The position numbers and the translations under genes are program-made. This document shows, in pieces, positions 25,710-34,405 of a stretch of DNA of 64,000 nucleotides. The notes below the pieces were generated by a model that worked only from the letters and a program-made list of their open reading frames with translations, had not been told where the DNA came from and did not search any database. The stretch lies in contig CBDHGY010000002.1 of the NCBI GenBank assembly GCA_965263325.1, forward strand, positions 1,240,001-1,304,000, given 5' to 3'. The number at the start of each line of letters is the position of its first letter. The stretch's first letter is position 1. Source of the stretch: CBDHGY01 sp965263325. Lineage in GTDB: Bacteria > Pseudomonadota > Alphaproteobacteria > Caulobacterales > Hyphomonadaceae.

Positions 25710-26892
25710 ATTTTTCGCCGCTGACGACGGCGTCCTACGCCTCTTGAATTTCTCGACCTTTCGGGCGGGAGCGGCGCTTGCGACAGCGTTCTTCATTTCC
25801 GTGCTGTTTGGCAACGCAATCATCAACATGCTGCGCGCGCGTCAAGGCAAAGGTCAGCCAATTCGCGACTTATCGCTTGAAGCTCAACTGGAAAAGCAAG
25901 GCACGCCAACTATGGGCGGCTTTATTATCTGGCTTGGCCTATTCACAGGCGTTTTGCTTTGGGCAAAACTCTCCAACCCCTACATCTGGCCAATCTTGTT
26001 TGTCACGGCGACATTCGCTTTGCTTGGCTTCTTTGATGACTATGCGAAAGTCACAAAGCAAACCGATGCAGGCGTTTCTGCAAAAATGCGGTTACTGGTC
26101 GAATTTGTCGTCGCCGCCCTCGCAGCAGCATTTATCATGGCTTTGCACGGCGCGCATACCACACTTGGATATGCCGACTGGGGACCATTGACAGATATCT
26201 CAAAGCAGATTGCTGAACTTGCACCGACGACATCAGCAGAACCGGATCCACTTTATCAGGCCGGACATGTTTCGGTACCATTTTTCAATGATATCTTTTT
26301 GAAGTTGGGTTTGCTCTTTATTCCCTTCGCGATGATCGTGATCGTCGGCTCAGCGAATGCGGTGAATTTTACTGACGGACTAGACGGGCTTGCCATCGTT
26401 CCGATGATGTTCGCCGCAGCCGCCTACGCGTTCATCGCTTATCTGACGGGTAACTTCCTTTTCTCTGATTATCTCGGCATTCAGTTCTCGCCAGGCACAG
26501 GAGAAATAGCCGTCGTCCTTGCCGCTATGATTGGCGCCGGGATGGCGTTTCTCTGGTACAATGCCTTTCCTGCAATGGTCTTCATGGGGGACACGGGCTC
26601 ACTCGGGCTTGGCGGATTGCTCGGTGTTGTCGCCGTTGCCACAAAACATGAATTTGCGCTTGTTATCATCGGCGGTCTGTTTGTGATCGAAGCCCTTAGC
26701 GTCATGATGCAAGTCAGCTACTTCAAACTCACGCGAAAGCTGACCGGAGAAGGCAAGCGCATTTTCCGGATGGCCCCGCTTCATCACCACTTCCAGAAGA
26801 AGAACTGGCCGGAGACACGCGTCGTTGCCCGTTTCTGGATTATGTCGACATTGTTTGCCCTTGCTGGCCTTGCAACGTTGAAACTGAGGTGA
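25699..26892 (+). CDS. mraY: Phospho-MurNAc-pentapeptide transferase MraY
   Basis: A 397-residue integral membrane enzyme with about ten membrane segments that makes lipid I. GTPTMGG near residue 71, FFDDYAKV, NFTDGLDGLA and the HHHFQKK loop near the C-terminus are the conserved cytoplasmic motifs. It is longer than E. coli MraY (360) because of an insert of roughly 35 residues around residues 155-200, which lies between membrane segments. The ATG at 25699 overlaps murF by 11 bp. The gene ends 10 bp before murD. Confidence 0.97.
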   Translation: MLYEFFAADDGVLRLLNFSTFRAGAALATAFFISVLFGNAIINMLRARQGKGQPIRDLSLEAQLEKQGTPTMGGFIIWLGLFTGVLLWAKLSNPYIWPILFVTATFALLGFFDDYAKVTKQTDAGVSAKMRLLVEFVVAALAAAFIMALHGAHTTLGYADWGPLTDISKQIAELAPTTSAEPDPLYQAGHVSVPFFNDIFLKLGLLFIPFAMIVIVGSANAVNFTDGLDGLAIVPMMFAAAAYAFIAYLTGNFLFSDYLGIQFSPGTGEIAVVLAAMIGAGMAFLWYNAFPAMVFMGDTGSLGLGGLLGVVAVATKHEFALVIIGGLFVIEALSVMMQVSYFKLTRKLTGEGKRIFRMAPLHHHFQKKNWPETRVVARFWIMSTLFALAGLATLKLR

Positions 26893-26902
26893 CCGGTAAG
26901 CG

Positions 26903-28330
26903 ATGATCCCTGTCACCGAATATGCTGGGCGCGATGTCGCCGTTTTCGGACTGGGCCGAACAGGCCTCAGTGCGGCCAAAGCTCTCGTGGCTGGCGGCGC
27001 GCGTGTGCATGCATGGGACGACAATGAGGCCTCACGCGACAAAGCAGAAGAAGCCGGGATTACGCTCAGCGATATAAACAAGCGCGACTGGCAGACTTTT
27101 GCCGCGCTGGTTCTTTCCCCCGGAGTTCCGTACAAATTTCCAAAGCCGCACCGCATTGTCCGCATGGCTGAAATGACCGGGGTGCCAATCGTTGGCGATA
27201 TGGAGCTTTTTGCCCGCGCTGTTCAGGCGCTGCCGGAACGCGGGCGACCTAAGATTATCGGCATTACTGGCACGAACGGTAAGTCGACAACCACGGCATT
27301 GATTGGTCATATCCTGAAACATGCCGGACGCGACGCGCGCATTGGCGGCAATATCGGCACAGGCGTGCTGGACATGGATGCTCTGCACGCCAATGCGATC
27401 TACGTGCTCGAACTTTCATCTTATCAGCTAGACCTTGTGAAGAGCCTGCATTGCGACGTTGCTGTTTTCCTGAACATCTCACCGGATCATCTCGATCGTC
27501 ATGGAAGCATGGAAGGATACGTCGCCGCAAAAAAGAGGATCTTTGACAATCAGACCCCTCGAAATTGGGCGGTTGTCGGGTTCGACGATTTGCAGACGCA
27601 GTCTATCGCGATGTCACTTACGTCGAATGGACCTCAGCGCGTCGCGCAGGTTTCATCAGAGTATGCACTTGGGCGCGGCGTCAGCGCAGTCGAGGGCCGC
27701 CTGTTTGACTCGCTCTCCGGCAAAGCTGTGAAAGCCGGGGACCTTCGCCAAGCTTTTTCTCTGCCAGGACGTCATAACCATCAAAACGCAGCGGCAGCAT
27801 ATGCAGCATGCCGTGCCCTCGGCGTTGAAACGAATACAATCATGGAAGCCATCTTGACGTTCCCCGGTCTTCCGCACCGCCTCGAACAATGCGGCTCGCT
27901 CGAGAGTGTAAGATTTGTAAACGACTCCAAAGCAACAAACGCGCAAGCGGCTGAGCAGGCACTCAAAGCCTATCCGCGCGTGTACTGGATTGCGGGTGGC
28001 CGCGCCAAGAGCGAGGGGATTGGTGAGCTAGAACCACTCTTCCCGCGGGTTGCCAAAGCGTATTTGATCGGCGAGGCTCAAGATGCCTTCACGCGAACGC
28101 TCAAAGGCAAAGCGCCCGTCGCGAAATGCGGCACAATCGAAACGGCTGTGCAAATGGCATGGGCCGATGCGAAGGCGTCGGGTGAACCTGATCCGGTCGT
28201 TCTCCTCTCGCCTGCATGCGCGAGCTTTGATCAATTCCGCGACTTTGAAGCGCGCGGTAACGCTTTCAAAGCAATTGTATCCGATATGATTGGAGCTGAT
28301 TCGTCATCGGAACTGATGGAGACCGCTTGA
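26903..28330 (+). CDS. murD: UDP-MurNAc-L-alanine:D-glutamate ligase MurD
   Basis: A 475-residue Mur ligase that adds the second residue, D-glutamate. The N-terminal Rossmann domain begins DVAVFGLGRTGLSAAKAL, the ATP loop is GITGTNGKSTTTALIGHIL, and NISPDHLDRHGSMEGYVAAK and LPHRLE are typical. VLLSPACASFDQF near the end is the MurD-specific motif. It is the only gene of the run with a short gap before it (10 bp), and it overlaps ftsW by 4 bp. Confidence 0.97.
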   Translation: MIPVTEYAGRDVAVFGLGRTGLSAAKALVAGGARVHAWDDNEASRDKAEEAGITLSDINKRDWQTFAALVLSPGVPYKFPKPHRIVRMAEMTGVPIVGDMELFARAVQALPERGRPKIIGITGTNGKSTTTALIGHILKHAGRDARIGGNIGTGVLDMDALHANAIYVLELSSYQLDLVKSLHCDVAVFLNISPDHLDRHGSMEGYVAAKKRIFDNQTPRNWAVVGFDDLQTQSIAMSLTSNGPQRVAQVSSEYALGRGVSAVEGRLFDSLSGKAVKAGDLRQAFSLPGRHNHQNAAAAYAACRALGVETNTIMEAILTFPGLPHRLEQCGSLESVRFVNDSKATNAQAAEQALKAYPRVYWIAGGRAKSEGIGELEPLFPRVAKAYLIGEAQDAFTRTLKGKAPVAKCGTIETAVQMAWADAKASGEPDPVVLLSPACASFDQFRDFEARGNAFKAIVSDMIGADSSSELMETA

Positions 28331-29481
28331 GCGTTCTTTCAACATCAAATTACCCTGCCCGGTCAGATCGTTCCGCTCTGGCTGAGTGGAGACGTACGCT
28401 CGACTGGCCGTTAATGCTTGCCTCATTCGCGCTGCTCGGCGTTGGACTTGTGCTCTCGCTCGCTGCGGGCCCCACTGAGGCCGAGCGCATAGGCTTTGAC
28501 CGGATGCATTTTGTTACCCGGCATTTTGTCTTCGCAGCTGGCGCGGCAATTATACTTGTGGGCGTAAGCATTCTCGACAAGCAGTGGGCACGGCGTTTTG
28601 CCGGGCTTGTCTTTCTCGGCGCTTTCATCCTGATGGCGTGGATCCTGTTTAACGGTCATGAAGCAAAAGGCGCACAGCGCTGGCTCAGAATTCTTGGCTT
28701 CTCCCTTCAACCGAGCGAATTGATCAAACCTGCTGTGATTGTTCTGACCGGGTGGTTGCTTGCTCAACGCAAACTCTTTCCGGAAGGACCGTTTGCGACA
28801 GTCGCTTTTGTTATCTTCGCGGTGACAATCGGATTGTTGCTCCTACAACCAGATGTCGGGCAAACAGCCCTTTTAACGGCAGCATTCTTTATAACATTCT
28901 TTGTTTCAGGTTTGTCCTGGAAATGGGCTGCAGGGTTCTTTGGTGGCGGTTCCGCACTGGCCGGTGTACTCTATGCAACGCTTCCGCATGTGCGACAGCG
29001 GGTGAACAGTTTTATCAACCCTGCTGCTTACGACACCTATCAGGTCGACAAGGCCCGCGAAGCGATTGCGCGCGGCGGCATTCCCGGTGCGGGCCCTGGC
29101 GAAGGCACGATCAAATCCTCTCTGCCGGACGCGCATACGGACTTCATCTACGCAGTGATGAGTGAAGAGTTTGGTTATGTTGCCGCGCTCGCGCTCATGG
29201 CGCTTATTGCGTTCATAACATTACGCGGAATTATGGCGGCGGCACGCCATGATGATCCCTACCCCCGCGCAGCCGCGACCGGATTGTTTGCACTTTTCGG
29301 CCTTCAGGCTGTCATAAACATCGGTGTAAATGTAGGTCTTCTCCCTCCGAAGGGGATGACTTTGCCATTCGTCTCATCCGGTGGCTCATCTCTGATCGGA
29401 ATCGCCTTAACGCTAGGTCTGGGTCTCGCCCTGATCCGGCGAGCGGGCGTCAGAATGAGCTACAGGAGGCCTTATGGCTGA
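28327..29481 (+). CDS. ftsW: Septal peptidoglycan polymerase FtsW
   Basis: A 384-residue SEDS-family membrane glycosyltransferase with about ten membrane segments that polymerises lipid II together with FtsI. SLQPSELIKPAVI, LLLQPDVGQTAL, the conserved loop with PGAGPGEGTIKSSLPDAHTDF and the late LPFVSSGGSSLI are signature stretches. The start is TTG at 28327, overlapping the murD stop. It overlaps murG by 8 bp. The N-terminus has about 25 cytoplasmic residues before the first segment. Confidence 0.96.
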   Translation: MSVLSTSNYPARSDRSALAEWRRTLDWPLMLASFALLGVGLVLSLAAGPTEAERIGFDRMHFVTRHFVFAAGAAIILVGVSILDKQWARRFAGLVFLGAFILMAWILFNGHEAKGAQRWLRILGFSLQPSELIKPAVIVLTGWLLAQRKLFPEGPFATVAFVIFAVTIGLLLLQPDVGQTALLTAAFFITFFVSGLSWKWAAGFFGGGSALAGVLYATLPHVRQRVNSFINPAAYDTYQVDKAREAIARGGIPGAGPGEGTIKSSLPDAHTDFIYAVMSEEFGYVAALALMALIAFITLRGIMAAARHDDPYPRAAATGLFALFGLQAVINIGVNVGLLPPKGMTLPFVSSGGSSLIGIALTLGLGLALIRRAGVRMSYRRPYG

Positions 29482-30574
29482 GGGATCAGAAAAGCCGCTG
29501 GTGATCATCGGCGCAGGCGGCACAGGCGGGCACATGTTCCCTGCGTCAGCGTTTGCAACTGAAATGCGCGCGCGCGGCTGGCAAGTAGGTTTGCTCAGCG
29601 ATGTGCGCGGTATGCGATACGCGCAGCAGTTTCCGGCGGACTGGAAGGAAACGGTTTCAGCAGCCTCACCAAATTTTCGAAAACCATGGAAACTGCCTGG
29701 CGCGCTTCGGTCGATGAATCGCGGGGTAATGTTTGCCAAAAAGCTGATGAGCCTGCGCAAGCCGGCGCTCATTGCCGGATTTGGCGGATATCCTGCTTAT
29801 CCGGCTCTATCAGCTGGCCGCGCAATGGGCGTCCCAATCATTATCCATGAACAGAACGCGGTGCTCGGCCGCGTAAACCGGCGGTTTGCGAAATCCGCTA
29901 AAGTTGTCGCTAGTGGATTCCAGCGGCTCGATAAACTCCCGAGCGGTTCCAACCACCAACCTGTCGGAAACCCTGTCCGCGCGCCGATTGCGGCGGTCCG
30001 CTCACGGGGATACCCACTGACAGATGGCAAGCTGACACTCCTCATCACCGGCGGCTCTCAAGGCTCTCGCATTTTGGGCGAAGCCATCCCGCTGGCAATT
30101 GCCAACCATCTTCCCGATGACCTGAAAGCGCGCCTCTCCATAATGCAGCAAGTGCGAGAAGAACAAGTTACGGATGTCGTGCAAATCTACGCGCGCGCAA
30201 ATATCGAAGCTGAAGTTGAGACCTTTTTCGATAATATGTCTGAGCGCCTTGCGGCCGCGCATCTTGTGATCGCGCGTTCTGGTGCCGGGACCGTGAGTGA
30301 GATTGCGGCGGTGGGCAGGCCCTCCATTCTAATCCCGCTGAAGATCGCGATGGATGATCACCAGACCGCCAATGCGCTTTCGCTCGCGGAAATCGGCGCT
30401 GCGGATATTGTCGCCGAGGATAATCTCTATCCGAATCTACTGGGGGAACTCCTCCGCGTAACGCTCGAAAACGACGACAATCTTCGAGAACGCGCAGCAC
30501 TGGCGGCTAGCGCAGGATCGGTGTCAGCGGCGCAGGATCTTGCAGACATTGCCGAACGAGCGGCCATCAGATGA
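29474..30574 (+). CDS. murG: Undecaprenyl-PP-MurNAc-pentapeptide GlcNAc transferase MurG
   Basis: A 366-residue peripheral membrane GT-B glycosyltransferase that turns lipid I into lipid II. The N-terminal GAGGTGGHMFPA loop and the HEQNAVLGRVNR motif bind the acceptor. The second domain has ITGGSQGSR, ARSGAGTVSEIAAVGRPSILIP and DDHQTANA, which bind UDP-GlcNAc. AGGAGG precedes the ATG at 29474. It overlaps ftsW by 8 bp and the following small gene by 4 bp. Confidence 0.97.
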   Translation: MAEGSEKPLVIIGAGGTGGHMFPASAFATEMRARGWQVGLLSDVRGMRYAQQFPADWKETVSAASPNFRKPWKLPGALRSMNRGVMFAKKLMSLRKPALIAGFGGYPAYPALSAGRAMGVPIIIHEQNAVLGRVNRRFAKSAKVVASGFQRLDKLPSGSNHQPVGNPVRAPIAAVRSRGYPLTDGKLTLLITGGSQGSRILGEAIPLAIANHLPDDLKARLSIMQQVREEQVTDVVQIYARANIEAEVETFFDNMSERLAAAHLVIARSGAGTVSEIAAVGRPSILIPLKIAMDDHQTANALSLAEIGAADIVAEDNLYPNLLGELLRVTLENDDNLRERAALAASAGSVSAAQDLADIAERAAIR

Positions 30575-31026
30575 CGCGAGCAGCCATTATTTACCTATTG
30601 CTGTTTTGCGCTTCATGCGGCGTGCAAACAGATGCGCCTCCTGCCGCCGACGCTTCGCGGGCTGACCATGCGGCGTATTTTGTAAATCAGAATGACGGAC
30701 AAATTCCGATGAGCCAGATGCTAAACTGGACACGTGAAAATATTGGCGAGAGCACAGTGCCAGACAAAGCAAAAGACATGTTAAAAGCTCTGGGATATCG
30801 GTGCACCACTCTTCAATCTATTCCAAGAGATCTCACATCATTCCGAAAGCAATATCCGAATCTTGCAAAAACGGTTGTCCCAGAGAGCCGTACAGTTTGT
30901 CTTTGGACAGAGCACCACTCTCTGTCGAGTGGCTCAAACATCCCTCAAATCCAAGCGTTGATCTATCAATCAAATGATCAAATCATCATGCACGAAATTA
31001 GCCAAGTTCCGATGACTCAGGATTAA
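30571..31026 (+). CDS. Small putative lipoprotein inserted between murG and murC
   Basis: A 151-residue protein with a hydrophobic N-terminus (IIYLLLFCASCG) that looks like a signal peptide with a degenerate lipobox, Cys at about residue 17. The rest is hydrophilic, with cysteines in YRCTT and RTVCLW that may pair in the periplasm. I recognise no family. It starts in a 4-bp overlap with murG and stops 4 bp before murC, so it is translated as part of the wall-synthesis operon. A cell-wall or envelope role is suggested only by this position. Codon use is a little more AT-rich than that of its neighbours. Confidence 0.8.
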   Translation: MTRAAIIYLLLFCASCGVQTDAPPAADASRADHAAYFVNQNDGQIPMSQMLNWTRENIGESTVPDKAKDMLKALGYRCTTLQSIPRDLTSFRKQYPNLAKTVVPESRTVCLWTEHHSLSSGSNIPQIQALIYQSNDQIIMHEISQVPMTQD

Positions 31027-31030
31027 GAAA

Positions 31031-32434
31031 ATGAAACCTCCCTCCCCTTTCGAACTCGGCCCGGCGCACATTGTAGGCATTGGTGGCATCGGTATGTCTG
31101 GTATTGCCGAAGTGATGCTGACCATGGGCTATAAAGTTCAGGGTTCTGACATTAAAGACAGTGCAAACGTCCAACGCCTGCGCGAAAAAGGCGCTAAGAT
31201 CTTCATCGGTCACGAGGGCAAGAATGTTGAAGGTGCGAGTACGGTCATCATTTCGTCCGCTATCAAAGCGGGCAATCCGGAAGTAGACGCGGCACGCGTT
31301 GCAGGCATCCCCGTTGTGCGCCGCGCTGATATGCTCGCCGAGATCATCCGTCTAAAATGGACCGTCGCCATCGCGGGCACACATGGCAAAACCACCACGA
31401 CGTCTATGGTCGCAGCCCTGCTTGATGGCTGCGGAATTGACCCAACCGTGATCAATGGCGGGATCGTCAATGCCTATGGCTCAAACGCGAAAGCGGGCGA
31501 AGGCGACTGGATGGTGGTCGAGGCCGACGAATCCGACGGAACATTTGCAAAGCTGCGCCCCACCGCGGCCATCGTTACCAATATCGACCCGGAGCATATG
31601 GAACATTATGGCACGATGGATAACCTCCGCGCTGCCTTCGATACGTTTATCGAGAATACGCCATTTTACGGCTTCGCAGTTCTGTGCACGGATCATCCCG
31701 AAGTTCAGGCACTGGCCGCGCGGGTTACAGACCGCCGCCGTATTACTTATGGCTTCAATCGCCAGGCCGATGTGCGCGCAATCGATCTCAAAACAGACTT
31801 GGAAGGCTCACACTTTTCAGTCGAAATAGACTATGGAAACCATCCGCGTACAATCGAAAATCTGACGCTCCCCATGGCAGGCAACCACAATGTTCAGAAC
31901 GCACTCGCCGCAATCACGGTCGCGCTCGAACTCGGCGCAACAGACGATCAAGTAAAAACAGCGCTCGCGGGGTTTGGTGGCGTGAAAAGGCGTTTTACAT
32001 CGGTTGGCGAATGGAACGGCACAAAAATCATAGACGACTATGGCCACCACCCCGTGGAAATCGCCGCTGTGTTGAAAGCCGCGCGTGCAATGGTCGGCAC
32101 CGGCCAACTAATCGCAGTTGCCCAACCGCACAGATATTCACGTTTGAACGACCTCTTCGAAGATTTCTCAACCTGCTTTGACGACGCCGATCATGCGATT
32201 ATCACCCCCGTCTTCGAAGCTGGCGAAGCGCCAATCGAAGGCGTTCATGCAAACGCGCTCGTAAAGTCCATGATCGATCATGGCCACAAGGATGCGCGCG
32301 CAATTGCCTCTCTCGACGACCTGCCTCAAACCATCAAAGCACTGGCGGTGCCAGGTGGCATGGTGGTGTGCCTTGGCGCGGGGAGTATATCCGCACATGC
32401 GAACACCCTAGCGAAAAATCTCTCGCAAGTCTGA
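31031..32434 (+). CDS. murC: UDP-MurNAc--L-alanine ligase MurC
   Basis: A 467-residue Mur ligase that adds the first L-alanine. VGIGGIGMSGIAEVML is the N-terminal nucleotide loop and AGTHGKTTTTSMVAALL the ATP loop. EADESDGTF, TNIDPEHMEHYG and DDYGHHPVEI are MurC landmarks. AGGATTAAGAAA before the ATG serves as ribosome site. It is the last dcw gene on this arm; murB, normally next, is not found. The following gene, 54 bp on, is an unrelated VOC protein. Confidence 0.97.
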   Translation: MKPPSPFELGPAHIVGIGGIGMSGIAEVMLTMGYKVQGSDIKDSANVQRLREKGAKIFIGHEGKNVEGASTVIISSAIKAGNPEVDAARVAGIPVVRRADMLAEIIRLKWTVAIAGTHGKTTTTSMVAALLDGCGIDPTVINGGIVNAYGSNAKAGEGDWMVVEADESDGTFAKLRPTAAIVTNIDPEHMEHYGTMDNLRAAFDTFIENTPFYGFAVLCTDHPEVQALAARVTDRRRITYGFNRQADVRAIDLKTDLEGSHFSVEIDYGNHPRTIENLTLPMAGNHNVQNALAAITVALELGATDDQVKTALAGFGGVKRRFTSVGEWNGTKIIDDYGHHPVEIAAVLKAARAMVGTGQLIAVAQPHRYSRLNDLFEDFSTCFDDADHAIITPVFEAGEAPIEGVHANALVKSMIDHGHKDARAIASLDDLPQTIKALAVPGGMVVCLGAGSISAHANTLAKNLSQV

Positions 32435-32488
32435 CTCGACTCCTCGACTTTGTTCATGTAATGTTCTCAAACCACAAGGAGGACAAGC

Positions 32489-32860
32489 ATGATCGGTTAT
32501 GTGACTTTAGGAACAAAAGACCTTCAACGCGGTGCGAAGTTTTACGATGCCATTTTTAAGGAATTTGACGTTGGACGAATGATGGACTTTGAGACTTTCA
32601 TCGCCTGGGGCACTGCCGACGGCGCACCCGGCATAGGCCTTACCGTGCCTTTTGATGGCAAACCAGCAAGTGTCGGAAACGGTGTCATGGTTGCGCTGCA
32701 AGCAAAGGATAAAGATCAGGTCCAAAGACTATACGACATCGCGCTTGCTAATGGAGGTTCGGACGAAGGCGCTCCCGGACAACGCGGAGATGACGGCTTC
32801 TATGCCGGATATTTTCGCGATCCTGATGGCAACAAGCTCAATGCCTTTATAATGGGATAA
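32489..32860 (+). CDS. VOC (glyoxalase/bleomycin-resistance) superfamily protein
   Basis: A 123-residue single-module-pair VOC protein. IGYVTLGTKDLQRGAKFYDAI at the N-terminus and YAGYFRDPDGNKLNAFIMG at the C-terminus are the usual start and end of the fold, the latter with the DPDGN turn. Proteins of this size act as lyases, isomerases or binding proteins; the function cannot be fixed. GGAGGACAAGC gives a strong ribosome site. It converges with the DUF2147 gene, 4 bp apart. Confidence 0.9.
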   Translation: MIGYVTLGTKDLQRGAKFYDAIFKEFDVGRMMDFETFIAWGTADGAPGIGLTVPFDGKPASVGNGVMVALQAKDKDQVQRLYDIALANGGSDEGAPGQRGDDGFYAGYFRDPDGNKLNAFIMG

Positions 32861-32864
32861 TGCG

Positions 32865-33305
32865 CTAACTTTCAGCCGCAGCTTCAGAGGCATACACTTT
32901 TTCCCATACCTGTGTCTGGCAAAAAGGTCCGACACAACCTTTGACTTGAAGTTTGCCATCATCACGCAGTTTGATTTGCGATCCATAGGTCTTCCCTGCT
33001 TCGGGGTCATAGATCGTGCCGGATCGCCAGTCTTTCCGTTTCTTTGAAAAGCCATAGAGCATTTTAAGACCGAGGACGTTGTCACCATTCGCGTCCACCG
33101 CTGTTTCCGGCGTAACACCTGGCTCGAGCGCACCAGCATCAATCCAAACCACGGTGCCGCAAGGCGAAGCATCGCCGCAATCAGCGATTTCCACGTGAGA
33201 GGTTCCAGCTTCTGTCGCCCAAACGCCAAAAACATTGTGCGGATCTGCGTGAGCGGCGCCCACGAGACAGGTGGCTAAGATGAACGAAGAGAATGTGCGG
33301 CGCAT
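32865..33305 (-). CDS. DUF2147-family secreted protein
   Basis: A 146-residue protein with a signal peptide cut after HADP (about residue 20-22). The mature part fits DUF2147: FGVWATEAGTSHVEI, CGTVVWID, GLKMLYGFSKKRKDWRSGTIYDPEAGKTY and the final KGCVGPFCQTQVWEKV. Family members are periplasmic lipocalin-like proteins of unknown role in alphaproteobacteria and others. Two cysteine pairs could form disulfides. GGAGGAAGCCC precedes the ATG. Confidence 0.9.
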   Translation of the reverse strand: MRRTFSSFILATCLVGAAHADPHNVFGVWATEAGTSHVEIADCGDASPCGTVVWIDAGALEPGVTPETAVDANGDNVLGLKMLYGFSKKRKDWRSGTIYDPEAGKTYGSQIKLRDDGKLQVKGCVGPFCQTQVWEKVYASEAAAES

Positions 33306-33470
33306 GGGCTTCCTCCAGAAAGCGAGATAAGTTGTAGTCTGTACGTAACCTCATGAGGCCCAGATGAACAATTTTCAATTTGTTCATAGTGCAGCTACCC
33401 TGCCCCAAAGTCAGGCAGACTTTAAAGCCTAAGCGCGCGCTTTATATGTCAGCAAAATAAGGAGGAATTT

Positions 33471-34379
33471 ATGGATATTTCACAGCTCATGTTTCGCGAC
33501 GGCCTTATGAACGGCGAACGCATCCTCGTAACCGGCGGTGGCACCGGGCTCGGCAAGGAAATGGCCGAAGGCTTTTTAAAGCTTGGTGCAGAGGTCCATA
33601 TATGTGGGCGGCGCGGCGGCGTATGCGACGAGACCGCCGGCGAACTGATGGAAAAGCATGGCGGCAAAGTTGTGCCACACGCCTGCGATATTCGTGTGGC
33701 GGAAGCTATCAGCGATATGAACGATGAAATTTGGGCCAAGCACGGTGCCTTGACGGGCCTCGTCAACAACGCTGCTGGAAATTTCATCTCGCGCACGGAA
33801 GACCTGTCGATCCGCGGATTCGATGCAATTTCCAGCATCGTATTTCGCGGGTCCTTTGCCATGACACATGACATCGGCACACGCTGGATCAAGGCAGGCG
33901 AGCGCGGAAATGTTTGTTCCATACTCACAACTTGGATTTGGAATGGCGGCCCTTTTGTTGTGCCGTCTGCCATGTCAAAAGCAGGCGTCAATGTTATGAC
34001 GCAAAGCCTCGCCGTGGAATGGGGACGCTATGGTTTGCGCTTTAACGCAATCGCCCCCGGCCCCTTCCCCACCGAAGGCATGACCAAACGCCTTGCTCCA
34101 CAAGCCGAGAAAACCGAGGATATGGGCTCAGAACGCGGCATAGAAAACCCGATGGGCCGGATCGGAAAAATGCACGAGCTCGTGAATCTGGCCGCTTTTT
34201 TGATGAGTCCGGGCGCAGAATACGTAAACGGACAGACCATCGCCATCGACGGTGCCATGTATAATGCAAGCGGCGGAAACTTCGCAGCGCTCGCTGCTTG
34301 GAGCGACGCAGAATGGCAGGCCGCCAAAGATGCCATTATGGCAACCAATGCAAAAGATCGGGCGAAGCGAACAGTTTAG
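33471..34379 (+). CDS. SDR, 2,4-dienoyl-CoA reductase-like
   Basis: A 302-residue SDR with LVTGGGTGLGKEMAEGF (TGxxxGxG at residues 21-28) and NNAAGNF in the middle. The active site departs from YxxxK: the Lys170 motif is SAMSK, with Ser in the usual Tyr place, in the context FVVPSAMSKAGV...AVEWGRYGLRFNAIAPGPF. That context closely matches mitochondrial 2,4-dienoyl-CoA reductase, which uses a Ser/Lys pair and a separate Tyr. From memory the position of that Tyr is occupied here by Trp155. A role in unsaturated fatty-acid oxidation is likely but not certain. AAGGAGGAATTT precedes the ATG. Monocistronic. Confidence 0.88.
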   Translation: MDISQLMFRDGLMNGERILVTGGGTGLGKEMAEGFLKLGAEVHICGRRGGVCDETAGELMEKHGGKVVPHACDIRVAEAISDMNDEIWAKHGALTGLVNNAAGNFISRTEDLSIRGFDAISSIVFRGSFAMTHDIGTRWIKAGERGNVCSILTTWIWNGGPFVVPSAMSKAGVNVMTQSLAVEWGRYGLRFNAIAPGPFPTEGMTKRLAPQAEKTEDMGSERGIENPMGRIGKMHELVNLAAFLMSPGAEYVNGQTIAIDGAMYNASGGNFAALAAWSDAEWQAAKDAIMATNAKDRAKRTV

Positions 34380-34405
34380 TCAGCCCGGTCGAGTGTGCCG
34401 TCAGT

